NCBI RefSeq assembly: GCF_000718135.1
Contig: NZ_JOEM01000007.1
Location: 62,001 to 126,000 of the forward strand
DNA from: Streptomyces cyaneofuscatus
Lineage (GTDB): Bacteria; Actinomycetota; Actinomycetes; Streptomycetales; Streptomycetaceae
Length of the DNA stretch: 64,000 nt
Direction: 5' to 3'
The position numbers and the translations under genes are program-made. Each line of letters starts with the position of its first letter. Position 1 is the first letter of the stretch. Under the pieces are notes generated by a model, which searched no databases, was not told where the DNA came from, and worked only from the letters and a program-made list of their open reading frames with translations. Positions 43,228 to 51,140 of this stretch are shown here, one piece after another.

Positions 43228-44210
43228 GAGGCCTTCCACCGGTTGCCGAGCTTGGTGACGACGAAGGACAGCAGGCCGGCGACGAGGGCGAGGATCAGGG
43301 AGCTCGCGGCGGCCAGGCCGTAGTCGTGGCCCTTGAAGGCCGCGGTGTAGATGAACATGGTCGGCGACCAGTCCTCGCCCATGGTGTTGGCCCGGAGCTG
43401 GACGAGTTTGGGGGCGTCGAAGAGCTGGATGGCGCCGACGCAGGTGAAGAGCAGGGTCAGGACGACGGTGGGCCGGATCATCGGGACCTTGACCTGGAGG
43501 GCGGTGCGCAGGGCGCCGGAGCCGTCGACGGTCGCGGCCTCCAGGACCTCGCGCGGGACCGCCTGGAGCCCGGCGTAGAAGATGATCATGTTGTAGCCGG
43601 TCCACTGCCAGGCGGAGATGTTGACGACGGAGTAGATCGCCTCGTCCTGGCCGAAGAAGTTCCAGTTGGCGCCGAGGGCGTCGAGTACGTCGGTGACCGG
43701 GCTGAGGCCCGGCGTGTAGAGGTAGAGCCAGATGAGCGAGGCGATCAGGCCCGGTACCGCGTGCGGCAGGAAGTAGGCGATCTGGAAGAAGCGGCGGGCC
43801 CGGGCCATCGCCGAGTCGACGAGCAGGGCGAGGATGAGCGCGCCGCCGACCATGGCGGGGATGTACAGCACGCAGTAGAACGCGATGTGGCCGAAGGAGC
43901 GGAGGAACGCCTCGTTGCCGAGGGCCTCGGTGAAGTTGCCGAATCCGGCGAAGACCCGTTCGGTGCCGCCGAATCCGAGGCCGGAGGACTCCTCGCGGAA
44001 GAGGCTCATCCAGGCCGCGTAGAACATCGGCAGCACGGTGACGGCGGTGAACAGGGCGAAGAACGGCACCATGAACAGGGCCACGGCCCGGCGCTGTCCG
44101 CGCCGCGCGCCCGGGCCACCGGGGCTCTTCGGTGCGGCGGGGCGCTCCGACGGCGGTGCGGCCCGGCGGGGTGGTGGGGCCGTGACCGGCCGGGTGAGGG
44201 GGGCTGCCAC
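43224..44210 (-). CDS. ABC sugar transporter permease (MalF type), internal start
   Basis: A 328-residue permease starting at a GTG (44210) with a consensus AAGGAG six bases upstream. That is exactly how a separate permease gene would begin. Its Pro/Arg-rich N-terminus precedes VALFMVPFFALFTAVTVLPMFYAAW, with six helices and the EAA loop REVLEAATVDGSGALRTALQVKVPMIRP. The upstream binding-protein frame runs into it without a stop codon, so the same codons also form the C-terminus of a fused ORF. The intact ribosome-binding site suggests the permease is still made as a separate protein. Confidence 0.8.
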   Translation of the reverse strand: MAAPLTRPVTAPPPRRAAPPSERPAAPKSPGGPGARRGQRRAVALFMVPFFALFTAVTVLPMFYAAWMSLFREESSGLGFGGTERVFAGFGNFTEALGNEAFLRSFGHIAFYCVLYIPAMVGGALILALLVDSAMARARRFFQIAYFLPHAVPGLIASLIWLYLYTPGLSPVTDVLDALGANWNFFGQDEAIYSVVNISAWQWTGYNMIIFYAGLQAVPREVLEAATVDGSGALRTALQVKVPMIRPTVVLTLLFTCVGAIQLFDAPKLVQLRANTMGEDWSPTMFIYTAAFKGHDYGLAAASSLILALVAGLLSFVVTKLGNRWKAS

Positions 44211-45335
44211 CTGGTGCTCCTTCGGCAGGATGGGCGGGGAGGGGGGATGCGCGGCGGCCCGCATGCCTTCGTTGGCGGGCAGGGCGCTGCTGGGGGTCTT
44301 GAGCGAGGAGAGGCGGGCGGTCATGGCCTTCGGGTCGGTGGTGACCCACTTGATGAACTCGGCCGCCGCTTCGGTGTGCTTGCTGCCCTTGGGGACGATG
44401 TAGGAGGTGCCGCCGTACATGCCGGTGCTCGGTGTGCCGTCCCACGTCGGGAGCGGGGCTATGCCCCACTTGCCCTTGCTGTCGGGGTAGCTGACGGGGA
44501 AGTTCCCCGCGCTCCAGGCGGCGCCGATGATGGTGGCGACCTTGCCGGTGGCGCGCTCCTTGGTCTCGCCCTCGCCCCAGAGCGGGGTCTTGGAGGCGAG
44601 GCCGTCCTTGAGGAGCCCGTCCCAGTAGGCGGCGACCTTCTGTGACGCCGGTTCGTCGATGTTCACCTTCCAGGCGTCGTCCTTGGTGCCGTACCACTGG
44701 GCGCCGGCCTGCCAGGCGAGGCCGGAGAGCAGGGCCGGGTCGCCGCCGCCGAAGTTGGTGATGGTGAGGTCCGGGTCGCCCTGGTGGATCTTCTCCGCGG
44801 CCTTGCGGTACTCGGCCCAGGTGGTGGGGACCTCGACGCCGTACTTCTTGAAGAGGTCCTTGCGGTAGTAGAGCTGGATGGGTGTCACGTCGAAGGGGAC
44901 GGCCCAGGTGGAGCCGCCGAGGTTGACCAGCGACTGCACCGCCTCGGGGAACTCCTTCTTCACCAGCTCGCCGGAGCTGGGGGTGAGGTCCTCCAGGTTG
45001 CCCTCGCTGGCGTACTCGGGGAGGGCGGAGTAGTCCATGGTGGCGATGTCGGGGGCGTTGCCGCCCTTGACCGCGTTGGAGAGCTTGGTGACGCCCTCGG
45101 GGCCCGCCGGGACGAGCGAGAACTTCACCTTGATCCCGGGGTGCGTCTTGTTGAACGCCTCGGCCGTCTCCTTGGCGCCCGCGGTGGCCGACCAGAAGGT
45201 GAGCGTGACGGGCTTGCCGTCGCCGGGGTCCGAGGCGTCCGAGCCCGAGCCGCCACCGCAGGCGGTGGTGAGCAGGGCCAGTGAGGCGGCGGACGCCACG
45301 AGGGCGAGGCGGGTGGTGCGGTGCGTACAGGACAT
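43224..45335 (-). CDS. Sugar-binding lipoprotein fused in frame to permease (truncated SBP)
   Basis: From the ATG at 45335 (AGGAG upstream) this frame encodes a lipoprotein signal (lipobox LTTAC), then a family-1 solute-binding protein: PVTLTFWSATAG, NAPDIATMDYSALPEYA, GMYGGTSYIVPKGSKHTEAAAEFIKW. At about residue 375 (SSALPANEGMRAAAHPP) the usual last 60-80 residues are missing. The frame instead runs through the permease ribosome-binding site into the permease without a stop. An exported domain joined to a permease whose N-terminus should be cytoplasmic is topologically awkward. The simplest explanation is a small deletion that removed the binding protein's 3' end. Confidence 0.75.
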   Translation of the reverse strand: MSCTHRTTRLALVASAASLALLTTACGGGSGSDASDPGDGKPVTLTFWSATAGAKETAEAFNKTHPGIKVKFSLVPAGPEGVTKLSNAVKGGNAPDIATMDYSALPEYASEGNLEDLTPSSGELVKKEFPEAVQSLVNLGGSTWAVPFDVTPIQLYYRKDLFKKYGVEVPTTWAEYRKAAEKIHQGDPDLTITNFGGGDPALLSGLAWQAGAQWYGTKDDAWKVNIDEPASQKVAAYWDGLLKDGLASKTPLWGEGETKERATGKVATIIGAAWSAGNFPVSYPDSKGKWGIAPLPTWDGTPSTGMYGGTSYIVPKGSKHTEAAAEFIKWVTTDPKAMTARLSSLKTPSSALPANEGMRAAAHPPSPPILPKEHQVAAPLTRPVTAPPPRRAAPPSERPAAPKSPGGPGARRGQRRAVALFMVPFFALFTAVTVLPMFYAAWMSLFREESSGLGFGGTERVFAGFGNFTEALGNEAFLRSFGHIAFYCVLYIPAMVGGALILALLVDSAMARARRFFQIAYFLPHAVPGLIASLIWLYLYTPGLSPVTDVLDALGANWNFFGQDEAIYSVVNISAWQWTGYNMIIFYAGLQAVPREVLEAATVDGSGALRTALQVKVPMIRPTVVLTLLFTCVGAIQLFDAPKLVQLRANTMGEDWSPTMFIYTAAFKGHDYGLAAASSLILALVAGLLSFVVTKLGNRWKAS

Positions 45336-45388
45336 GGACCGGCTCCTACGGGACCTCGAACTGCGGGAGATGAGGCGAACGCCACACA

Positions 45389-45447
45389 TCATTTTGCGCA
45401 GAACCGATCACCGTCAAGAGGAAATGACCAATTCAATCGAATCGATC
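45389..45447 (-). promoter_or_regulatory. Promoter and candidate operator of the sugar ABC operon
   Basis: On the minus strand TTGACG (45417-45412) is followed by an AT-rich AAAATGA at about 45390, a plausible -35/-10 pair. Just upstream of it lies ATCGAATCGATC (45436-45447, plus strand), nearly identical to ATCGAACCGATC before the PL8 gene. CAATTCA (45429-45435) is shared with 46835-46841 as well. Confidence 0.5.
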
Positions 45448-45552
45448 ACGGAGTGATGGGCGGACAGGCCGCCCGTGCGGTGCGTCCGGGCATGCGAAAA
45501 GCCGTACCCGCAGGGCCCGTTGACACCCGGGGTACGGCTGGAGCGCGTCGGA

Positions 45553-46653
45553 TCAGGCGCCGGCGGCGGCCGCCCCGCACGAGACCCGGACGCGCAGGGT
45601 GGGCAGGATGTCGAGGTGGCGGCGGGCGGCCGGGCCCTCGTCGGACACGCCCAGCCGGGAGAGCAGGAGCTTCGCCGCCGCCGCGCCGACCGCGTGCTTG
45701 TCCGGCGCCACGGCGGTGAGCGGCAGATCGGCCAGGCTCGCCACCTCGTCGTCGTACGCGATCACCGCGAGGTCCTCCGGGACCCGCACGCCCCGGGCCT
45801 GGAGGCGCGGGATGAGCACGATCGCGTCCGCGTCGCTGTGCACGATCGCGGCGGTGACGTCGCCGCCCGCCACCCCCTCGCACAGGTACTCCAGCGTCCG
45901 CTCGAAACGGTCGGTCTCCGAGCGTGACGGCGCATCCTGAAGGGGCGAGGCGGCGACCGGGCTCAGTCCGAGGGCCGCCACGGCGGCCGCGTAACCGGCC
46001 CTGAGCCGGGGGGCCGTGGGGCTCTCCTGCACGGCGAGCGCGATGGAGCGGTGGCCGAGCCCGGCCAGGTGCGCGACCGCCTCCGCGGCGCCGTGGGCGT
46101 GGTCGGAGCGGACCCGGTCGAGCCCCGCCACCGGATGACCGAGCGGGGCCCAGCGCTCCACCAGCACGACCGGGGTCTCCTGCTCGGCCGCCCACAGCCC
46201 CTCGCCCGGCTCCGGGTGGCCCCGCTCCCAGCTGGGCGTCAGGAGGAGGCCGTCGGCGCCGGTGGAGAGCAGGCGGCGGACCTGGGCCTCGTCCTCGTCG
46301 GGGAGGTAACGGGAGAGCCCGATCGTCAGGCGTGCGCCCGCCGCCTCCACCGCTTCCCGGGCACCGCGCACGACATCCGCGTAGTAGTACTCGGTGGTCG
46401 GGACGACCATGCCCACCACGAGACCTTCGGCGGAGGGGGCGGCGGAGGTGGCCGGCCGGGACGCCCCGGAGGGCCAGACCACCGCGCCGTGCAGCCGTTC
46501 CACCAGCCCCTGGGCCGCGAGCGCCTCGACGTCCCGGCGCAGGGTGACCGCGGACATGCCGAGCTCCTCGGCGAGTTCGGCGACCCGGAGGCTGCCTCGT
46601 TCGCGGACGAGCTGGAGCACCCGCTCGTGGCGCTGGTCGACATGGAGTCGCAT
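45553..46653 (-). CDS. DeoR-HTH/LacI-type hybrid sugar regulator
   Basis: A 366-residue regulator. The N-terminal 60 residues are a DeoR-type winged helix (HERVLQLVRERGSLRVAELAEELGMSAVTLRRDVEALAAQGLVERLHGA). The rest is a LacI/periplasmic-binding sugar sensor (VGMVVPTTEYYYADVVRGAREAVEAAGARL, DGLLLTPSW, AIVHSDADAIVLIPRLQARGVRVPEDLAVIAYDDE). This DeoR-LacI mix is known in Streptomyces. The ATG at 46653 follows AAGGGG. It lies between the ABC operon and the divergent PL8 lyase and probably represses both until the cognate sugar binds. Confidence 0.88.
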   Translation of the reverse strand: MRLHVDQRHERVLQLVRERGSLRVAELAEELGMSAVTLRRDVEALAAQGLVERLHGAVVWPSGASRPATSAAPSAEGLVVGMVVPTTEYYYADVVRGAREAVEAAGARLTIGLSRYLPDEDEAQVRRLLSTGADGLLLTPSWERGHPEPGEGLWAAEQETPVVLVERWAPLGHPVAGLDRVRSDHAHGAAEAVAHLAGLGHRSIALAVQESPTAPRLRAGYAAAVAALGLSPVAASPLQDAPSRSETDRFERTLEYLCEGVAGGDVTAAIVHSDADAIVLIPRLQARGVRVPEDLAVIAYDDEVASLADLPLTAVAPDKHAVGAAAAKLLLSRLGVSDEGPAARRHLDILPTLRVRVSCGAAAAGA

Positions 46654-46735
46654 GGATCCCCTTGGTCTCTTGAGACGGCTGTGGCGGTGGCGGCTGCTCT
46701 CGCTCACACCCCTCAACCATATCGATCACATCCGC

Positions 46736-46826
46736 TCGAAACGATCCCACCGGCGGCTCTGTCTCTGCCGGGTGCCGACGCGGCCGCGCACCCGAGGCAG
46801 CGCCATACACCCCCATCGAACCGATC
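46736..46826. promoter_or_regulatory. Paired candidate operators between regulator and PL8 lyase
   Basis: CTCGAAACGATC (46736-46747) and ATCGAACCGATC (46815-46826) share the consensus (A/C)TCGAANCGATC with a third copy at 45436-45447. They sit in the divergent regulator-lyase intergenic region, which is unusually AT-rich from 46810 to 46880. A role as binding sites for the DeoR/LacI-type regulator is inferred from position and repetition. Confidence 0.55.
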
Positions 46827-46926
46827 GACACGATCAATTCAGTCAGAGTTATTGAGCGGATCGCCGGACGGCTGTTAGAAAGTGCCTGCCCGCTCAGAAC
46901 AGTCGGATCCAGCCCGGAGCTCCCCC

Positions 46927-49338
46927 ATGACATCTGCCTGGTCCCGCCGTACGTTCCTCGCCACCTCCGCCGTGCTCACCGCGGCGGGCGGCAGCGCCCT
47001 CGTGCTGGCCACGCCCCGCACGGCCACCGCCGCTGCCGACGATCCGTACGCCGCGCTGCGCGCCACCTGGAGCGCCCTGATCCTCGGCGAGGGGTTCAGT
47101 CCGACCGCCGAACCTTTCAAGACGCGGCTCGCGACGCTCGGCACCCAGGCCCGGCAGTGGCTGGACACCATGGCTCCGGTGAACGGGGCCCTGTGGCCGG
47201 ACGCGGTGTACGCGGACCCCGACCCGGACACCGACTCCGAGTCGTACGGCTTCTCCGCGAAGATGGCCGACAGCTTCATCCGCCTCAACACGATGGCCCA
47301 GGCCTACCGGCAGCAGGGCACCGGCCTGACGGGGAGCACCGGCCTGCGCGACGCGATCGTCACCGGCCTCGAACACCTCAACAGCCAGGTCTACAAGGCC
47401 GGGCAGACCCGGTACGGGAACTGGTACAGCTGGCAGATCGGCGCGCCCCAGGCCCTGCTGGACGTGTGCGTGCTGATGTACGACGCCCTCACCGCGGCGC
47501 AGGTCGGGCGCTACTGCGCGGCCGTCGACCACTTCGTACCGGACTCCGCCGTGGCCTCGTACACGGGCACGAGCACCGGGGCGAACCGGGTCGACCTGTG
47601 CCGGGTGCTGGCCCTGCGCGGGGTCGTCGGCGGGACGGCCGCCAAGATCGCGCTCGCCCGGGACGCCCTCTCCCCCGTCTTCCCGCTGGTCGCCAAGGGC
47701 GACGGGCTCTACGCCGACGGCTCGTTCATCCAGCACACCACCGTGCCCTACACCGGCAGCTACGGGTCGGTGATGCTCGGCGGGCTCGGGCTGCTGTTCG
47801 CCCTGCTGAAGGGGACGGCGTGGGAGGTGACCGACCCGAAGCGGCAGGTGGTGTTCGACGCGGTGGAGAACGCCTGGGCGCCGTTCCTCTACAACGGGCT
47901 CGTCATGGACTCCGTCGCGGGCCGCGCGATCAGCCGCGGCGAGGTCGACGACCACCGGCGCGGCCACCCCATCCTCGCCTCGATCGTGCTGCTGGGCCGG
48001 GGCGCGTCGGCCGCCGAGAACGCCCGGTGGCGGGCGCTGGTCAAGGGCTGGGCCCAGCGCGACTACTACAGCCCGCCGCTGAGCAACCCCTCCCTCAACC
48101 TCACGGCGCTCTCCCGCCTCAAGTCCGTCCTGGACGACACCTCGCTCACCCCGCTCCCCGAGCCGGAAGGCCACCGCCTCTTTCCCGACATGGCCCGCGC
48201 CACCCACCGCCGCCCCGGCTGGGCCGCCGCCCTGTCCATGGCCGACAAGCGGATCACGTACTACGAGACCGGCAACGGCGAGAATCTGCGCGGCTGGCAC
48301 ACCGGGTCCGGGATGCTCTACTGGTGGGGCGACACCTTCGCCAACGGCCAGTACAGCGACGCGTTCTGGCCCACCGTCGACCCGTACCGGCTCCCCGGCA
48401 CCACCGCCTCGCGCAAGCCGCTGGCCGACGGGGCGGGCGGCGACTGGGGCGTGGCGCTCCCGGATGTGAACTGGGTCGGCGGGGTCACGGACAAGAAGCG
48501 GGCAGCCGTGGGGCAGTACCTCAAGGGGCTGTCCAGCACGCTGCTGGCGAAGAAGTCGTGGTTCTTCCTGGACGACACCGTGGTCTGTCTCGGCGCGGGG
48601 ATCCGCAGCCAGGACGGGGCGGCGGTGGAGACCACGGTGGACAACCGCAACCTTGGTCCGACGGGGAACGCCCCCTTCACCGTCGACGGCTCTGTGAAAC
48701 CGGTCACCCGCCCGTGGTCGGCGACCCTGACCGACGTCTCCTGGGCCCATCTCGGCGGGCACGGCGGCTATGTGTTCCCGGGCAGGGCGACCGTCAAGGC
48801 GCTGCGCGAGAACCGGTCCGGGCGGTGGCGCGACATCAACACCGGGGGCTCCACGGAGACGGTGACACGCGCCTATCTCACCCTCTGGGTCGACCACGGC
48901 CAGAACCCGGCAGGCGCCTCGTACGCCTACCAGCTGCTCCCCGGCGCCTCCGAGCAGCGGACCGCCGCCCGGGCCGCCGACACCGGTTGGCTGCGGGTGC
49001 TCGCCAACACCGATGACCAGCAGGGGGTTTCGGTGCCCTCGCTCGGGCTGACCGCCGTCAACTTCTGGTTCGGCGGAAGCGTCGGACCGCTCACCGCGGA
49101 CGCCCCCTGCTCCGTCATGGTCACCGAGCACCCGGACGGCACGGCGACGCTCTGCGTCAGCGACCCCATGCGGATGCGGACGAGCCTGACCCTGACCTGG
49201 AACCGGGCCGTCGCCTCCGTCGTCTCGAAACCGCCGACCGTGACATCGGCGACCACCGGGGCGTCGCTGCGGCTGGTGTTCGGCGATCTCTCGGGGACGC
49301 GCGGGGCCACGCAGACGGTGAAGGTGCGGCTGGTCTGA
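46927..49338 (+). CDS. Polysaccharide lyase family 8 (hyaluronate-type lyase)
   Basis: An 803-residue secreted lyase cleaving uronic-acid polysaccharides (hyaluronan, chondroitin or xanthan) by beta-elimination. A twin-arginine signal (SRRTFLATSA, cleavage near TATAAADD) starts the protein. The N-terminal alpha-toroid carries NWYSWQIGAPQALLDV (catalytic Asn), YADGSFIQHTTVPYTGSYG (catalytic His and Tyr) and AGRAISRG (catalytic Arg). The central and C-terminal beta-sandwich domains follow (GENLRGWHTGSGMLYWWGD). The ATG at 46927 has GGAG upstream. The neighbouring regulator and ABC importer would take up the released unsaturated oligosaccharides. Confidence 0.93.
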   Translation: MTSAWSRRTFLATSAVLTAAGGSALVLATPRTATAAADDPYAALRATWSALILGEGFSPTAEPFKTRLATLGTQARQWLDTMAPVNGALWPDAVYADPDPDTDSESYGFSAKMADSFIRLNTMAQAYRQQGTGLTGSTGLRDAIVTGLEHLNSQVYKAGQTRYGNWYSWQIGAPQALLDVCVLMYDALTAAQVGRYCAAVDHFVPDSAVASYTGTSTGANRVDLCRVLALRGVVGGTAAKIALARDALSPVFPLVAKGDGLYADGSFIQHTTVPYTGSYGSVMLGGLGLLFALLKGTAWEVTDPKRQVVFDAVENAWAPFLYNGLVMDSVAGRAISRGEVDDHRRGHPILASIVLLGRGASAAENARWRALVKGWAQRDYYSPPLSNPSLNLTALSRLKSVLDDTSLTPLPEPEGHRLFPDMARATHRRPGWAAALSMADKRITYYETGNGENLRGWHTGSGMLYWWGDTFANGQYSDAFWPTVDPYRLPGTTASRKPLADGAGGDWGVALPDVNWVGGVTDKKRAAVGQYLKGLSSTLLAKKSWFFLDDTVVCLGAGIRSQDGAAVETTVDNRNLGPTGNAPFTVDGSVKPVTRPWSATLTDVSWAHLGGHGGYVFPGRATVKALRENRSGRWRDINTGGSTETVTRAYLTLWVDHGQNPAGASYAYQLLPGASEQRTAARAADTGWLRVLANTDDQQGVSVPSLGLTAVNFWFGGSVGPLTADAPCSVMVTEHPDGTATLCVSDPMRMRTSLTLTWNRAVASVVSKPPTVTSATTGASLRLVFGDLSGTRGATQTVKVRLV

Positions 49339-49398
49339 CGGCCGGAGCCGAGGGTTCGGGATACTGACCGCCGGTACAACGGAACGAGGGATGCGGCC

Positions 49399-49908
49399 AT
49401 GAACGATGATCACCGAGTGGGACCCCCGTCCTTCGGGAGCGAGCGCGAGACCCTCCGGGCCTTCCTCGACTACCACCGGGCAACTCTCGCCATGAAGTGC
49501 GAGGGGCTGACCGACGAGCAGCTGCGCGAGAAGTCGGTGGAGCCGTCGGCCCTGTCGCTGCTCGGCCTGGTCCGTCATATGGCGGAGGTGGAACGGGCCT
49601 GGTTCCGCCGGACCTTCGAGGACCGGGACGCCCCGATGGTCTGGTCCGAGAAGACCGACTTCCAGGCGGCGTACGACGCGAGCGCGTCGACCCGGGCGGA
49701 GGCGTTCACCGCGTGGGAGGCCGAGGTCGAGATATCACGGCGCATCGAGCGGGAGGCCGGCTCCCTGGACCTGGCGGGCTACCAGCCCCGGTGGGGCGAG
49801 GAGGTGTCGCTCCGGATGGTCATGGTGCACGTCCTCCTGGAGTACGGGCGTCACAACGGGCACGCGGACCTGCTGCGCGAAGGGGTGGACGGGAGGGTGG
49901 GCGCGTAA
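49399..49908 (+). CDS. DinB-family (DUF664) protein
   Basis: A 169-residue four-helix-bundle protein of the mini-DinB superfamily, related to mycothiol-dependent maleylpyruvate isomerases. Landmarks: ETLRAFLDYHRATLAMKCEGLTDEQL, LSLLGLVRHMAEVERAWFRR (first His ligand) and VMVHVLLEYGRHNGHADLLRE (two more His, forming a three-His metal site). The family includes thiol-dependent transferases and hydrolases. The ATG is preceded by GAGGGATGCGGCC. It stands alone, 61 bp after the lyase gene; a link to it is not evident. Confidence 0.85.
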   Translation: MNDDHRVGPPSFGSERETLRAFLDYHRATLAMKCEGLTDEQLREKSVEPSALSLLGLVRHMAEVERAWFRRTFEDRDAPMVWSEKTDFQAAYDASASTRAEAFTAWEAEVEISRRIEREAGSLDLAGYQPRWGEEVSLRMVMVHVLLEYGRHNGHADLLREGVDGRVGA

Positions 49909-50023
49909 GGCGTACGGAGGCGGAACGGTGGGCGCACAAGACCGTACGGAGGCGGTCGCGGGCCTGGTCGGCGGGGTGCCGGACCCCGTCGTCGCCCGGC
50001 ACCCGGCTCGTAGACTCGCCCGC

Positions 50024-50779
50024 ATGACCCAGCAGCAGATAGCTCCGGCCCTTGTTCCCGCGTTCGCGCCCGACGGCACACTGCGCGCGTCCATCAACCT
50101 CGGCAATCCGGTCCTGGCCCAGCGGGGGCCGGCGGGCGGCGACCCGGTGGGGGTGTCGGTCGACCTCGCGTACGCGTTCGGGCAGCGGCTCGGGGTGCCT
50201 GTGGAGCTCGTGGTCTTCGAGAAGGCGGCGGCTTCCGTGGAGGCGGTGAAGGCGGAGAAGGCGGACCTCGGCTTCTTCGCCGTGGACCCCGCGCGGAGCG
50301 AGGGGCTGCTGTTCACCGCTCCCTACGTACTGATCGAGGGCAGCTATCTCGTACGCGACTCATCCGCGCTGGCCGGCAACGGGGAGGTGGACGTCCAGGG
50401 AACCCGTATCTCGGTCGGCTCGGGCAGCGCCTACGACCTCTTCCTCACCCGGGCGATCGAGGACGCCGAGATCGTGCGGCTGCAGGGCGCGCCCGCCGCG
50501 CTCGCCGCCCTGCGGGAGGGTGAGGTCGAAGTGGCCGCCGGGATCCGCCAGTTGCTGGAGGGCGAGGCCCGGCGCGCTCCCGGTGTACGGGTGCTGCCGG
50601 GGCGCTTCATGGTGATCCAGCAGGCCATGGGCATCCCGGCCGCCCGGGGTACGGCGGCGCAGGAGGTGCTGGCGTCGTTCGTGGAGGAGATGAAGGCGAG
50701 CGGGTTCGTCGCCGCTGCGCTGGAGCGGCACGGCATCGAGGGGGCGCTCGTGGCACCGGCCGCCCCGCTCCCCGTCTGA
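50024..50779 (+). CDS. Solute-binding-like protein (SBP_bac_3), no signal peptide
   Basis: A 251-residue protein with the fold of amino-acid ABC binding proteins: FAPDGTLRASINLGNPVLA, PVGVSVDLAYAFGQRLGVPVELVVFEKAAASVEAVKAEKADLGFFAVDP, FTAPYVLIEGSYLV, VDVQGTRISVGSGSAYDLFL. The N-terminus lacks any signal peptide or lipobox, and no permease or ATPase gene is near. It is therefore probably a cytoplasmic ligand-binding protein or a stand-alone enzyme-like derivative rather than a transporter part. I took the ATG at 50024; an earlier in-frame ATG at 49928 adds no signal sequence. Relatives occur widely in proteobacteria and actinobacteria. Confidence 0.8.
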   Translation: MTQQQIAPALVPAFAPDGTLRASINLGNPVLAQRGPAGGDPVGVSVDLAYAFGQRLGVPVELVVFEKAAASVEAVKAEKADLGFFAVDPARSEGLLFTAPYVLIEGSYLVRDSSALAGNGEVDVQGTRISVGSGSAYDLFLTRAIEDAEIVRLQGAPAALAALREGEVEVAAGIRQLLEGEARRAPGVRVLPGRFMVIQQAMGIPAARGTAAQEVLASFVEEMKASGFVAAALERHGIEGALVAPAAPLPV

Positions 50780-50827
50780 CCCGCACGGCTCCCCCTCCGA
50801 CCCGCGCCCGCCGCGGCGAGGCGCGGG

Positions 50828-50995
50828 TCAGCTCCTCTCCTGGCCCGCCGCCTCCTCGCCGAGCAGGCGGCGGGCCTTCTCCCGCAGGCGCTGCCGGTGC
50901 TCGGGGTCGGTCGCCCGGTCGGCGGCGCGGCCCAGTTCCTCGGCGCGTTCGCGATTGCGGCGGGCTCGTTCCAGCGGGGTGTCGGGCAGGTTCAT
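50828..50995 (-). CDS. Small hydrophilic protein (DUF6381-like)
   Basis: A 55-residue, highly charged, helical protein: DTPLERARRNRERAEELGRAAD, then DPEHRQRLREKARRLLGEEA. The length and Arg/Glu-rich pattern resemble the small Streptomyces proteins annotated as DUF6381, whose function is unknown. The ATG at 50995 is preceded by GGAGG at good spacing, which supports it as a real gene. It is followed on the same strand only by the convergent 50024-50779 gene. Confidence 0.65.
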   Translation of the reverse strand: MNLPDTPLERARRNRERAEELGRAADRATDPEHRQRLREKARRLLGEEAAGQERS

Positions 50996-51140
50996 GGGGT
51001 GTCCTCCGTCGTGGTTCCTCCGTCGGCAACGTGGTGTTGCGTGCGCGGTCGGAGCCCCAGCGTCACCGTAGTCCGGCCGGATCGCATCTCGTGGGGTCAC
51101 GTACGGTGACCCCGCACGTGGCCTCTGGTGTCGCCGCCGG

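Noticed and set aside
46894..49578. 894-codon minus-strand frame opposite the PL8 lyase
   Set aside because: Shadow of the lyase frame: low-complexity and motif-free, while the plus strand has catalytic Asn, His, Tyr and Arg motifs.
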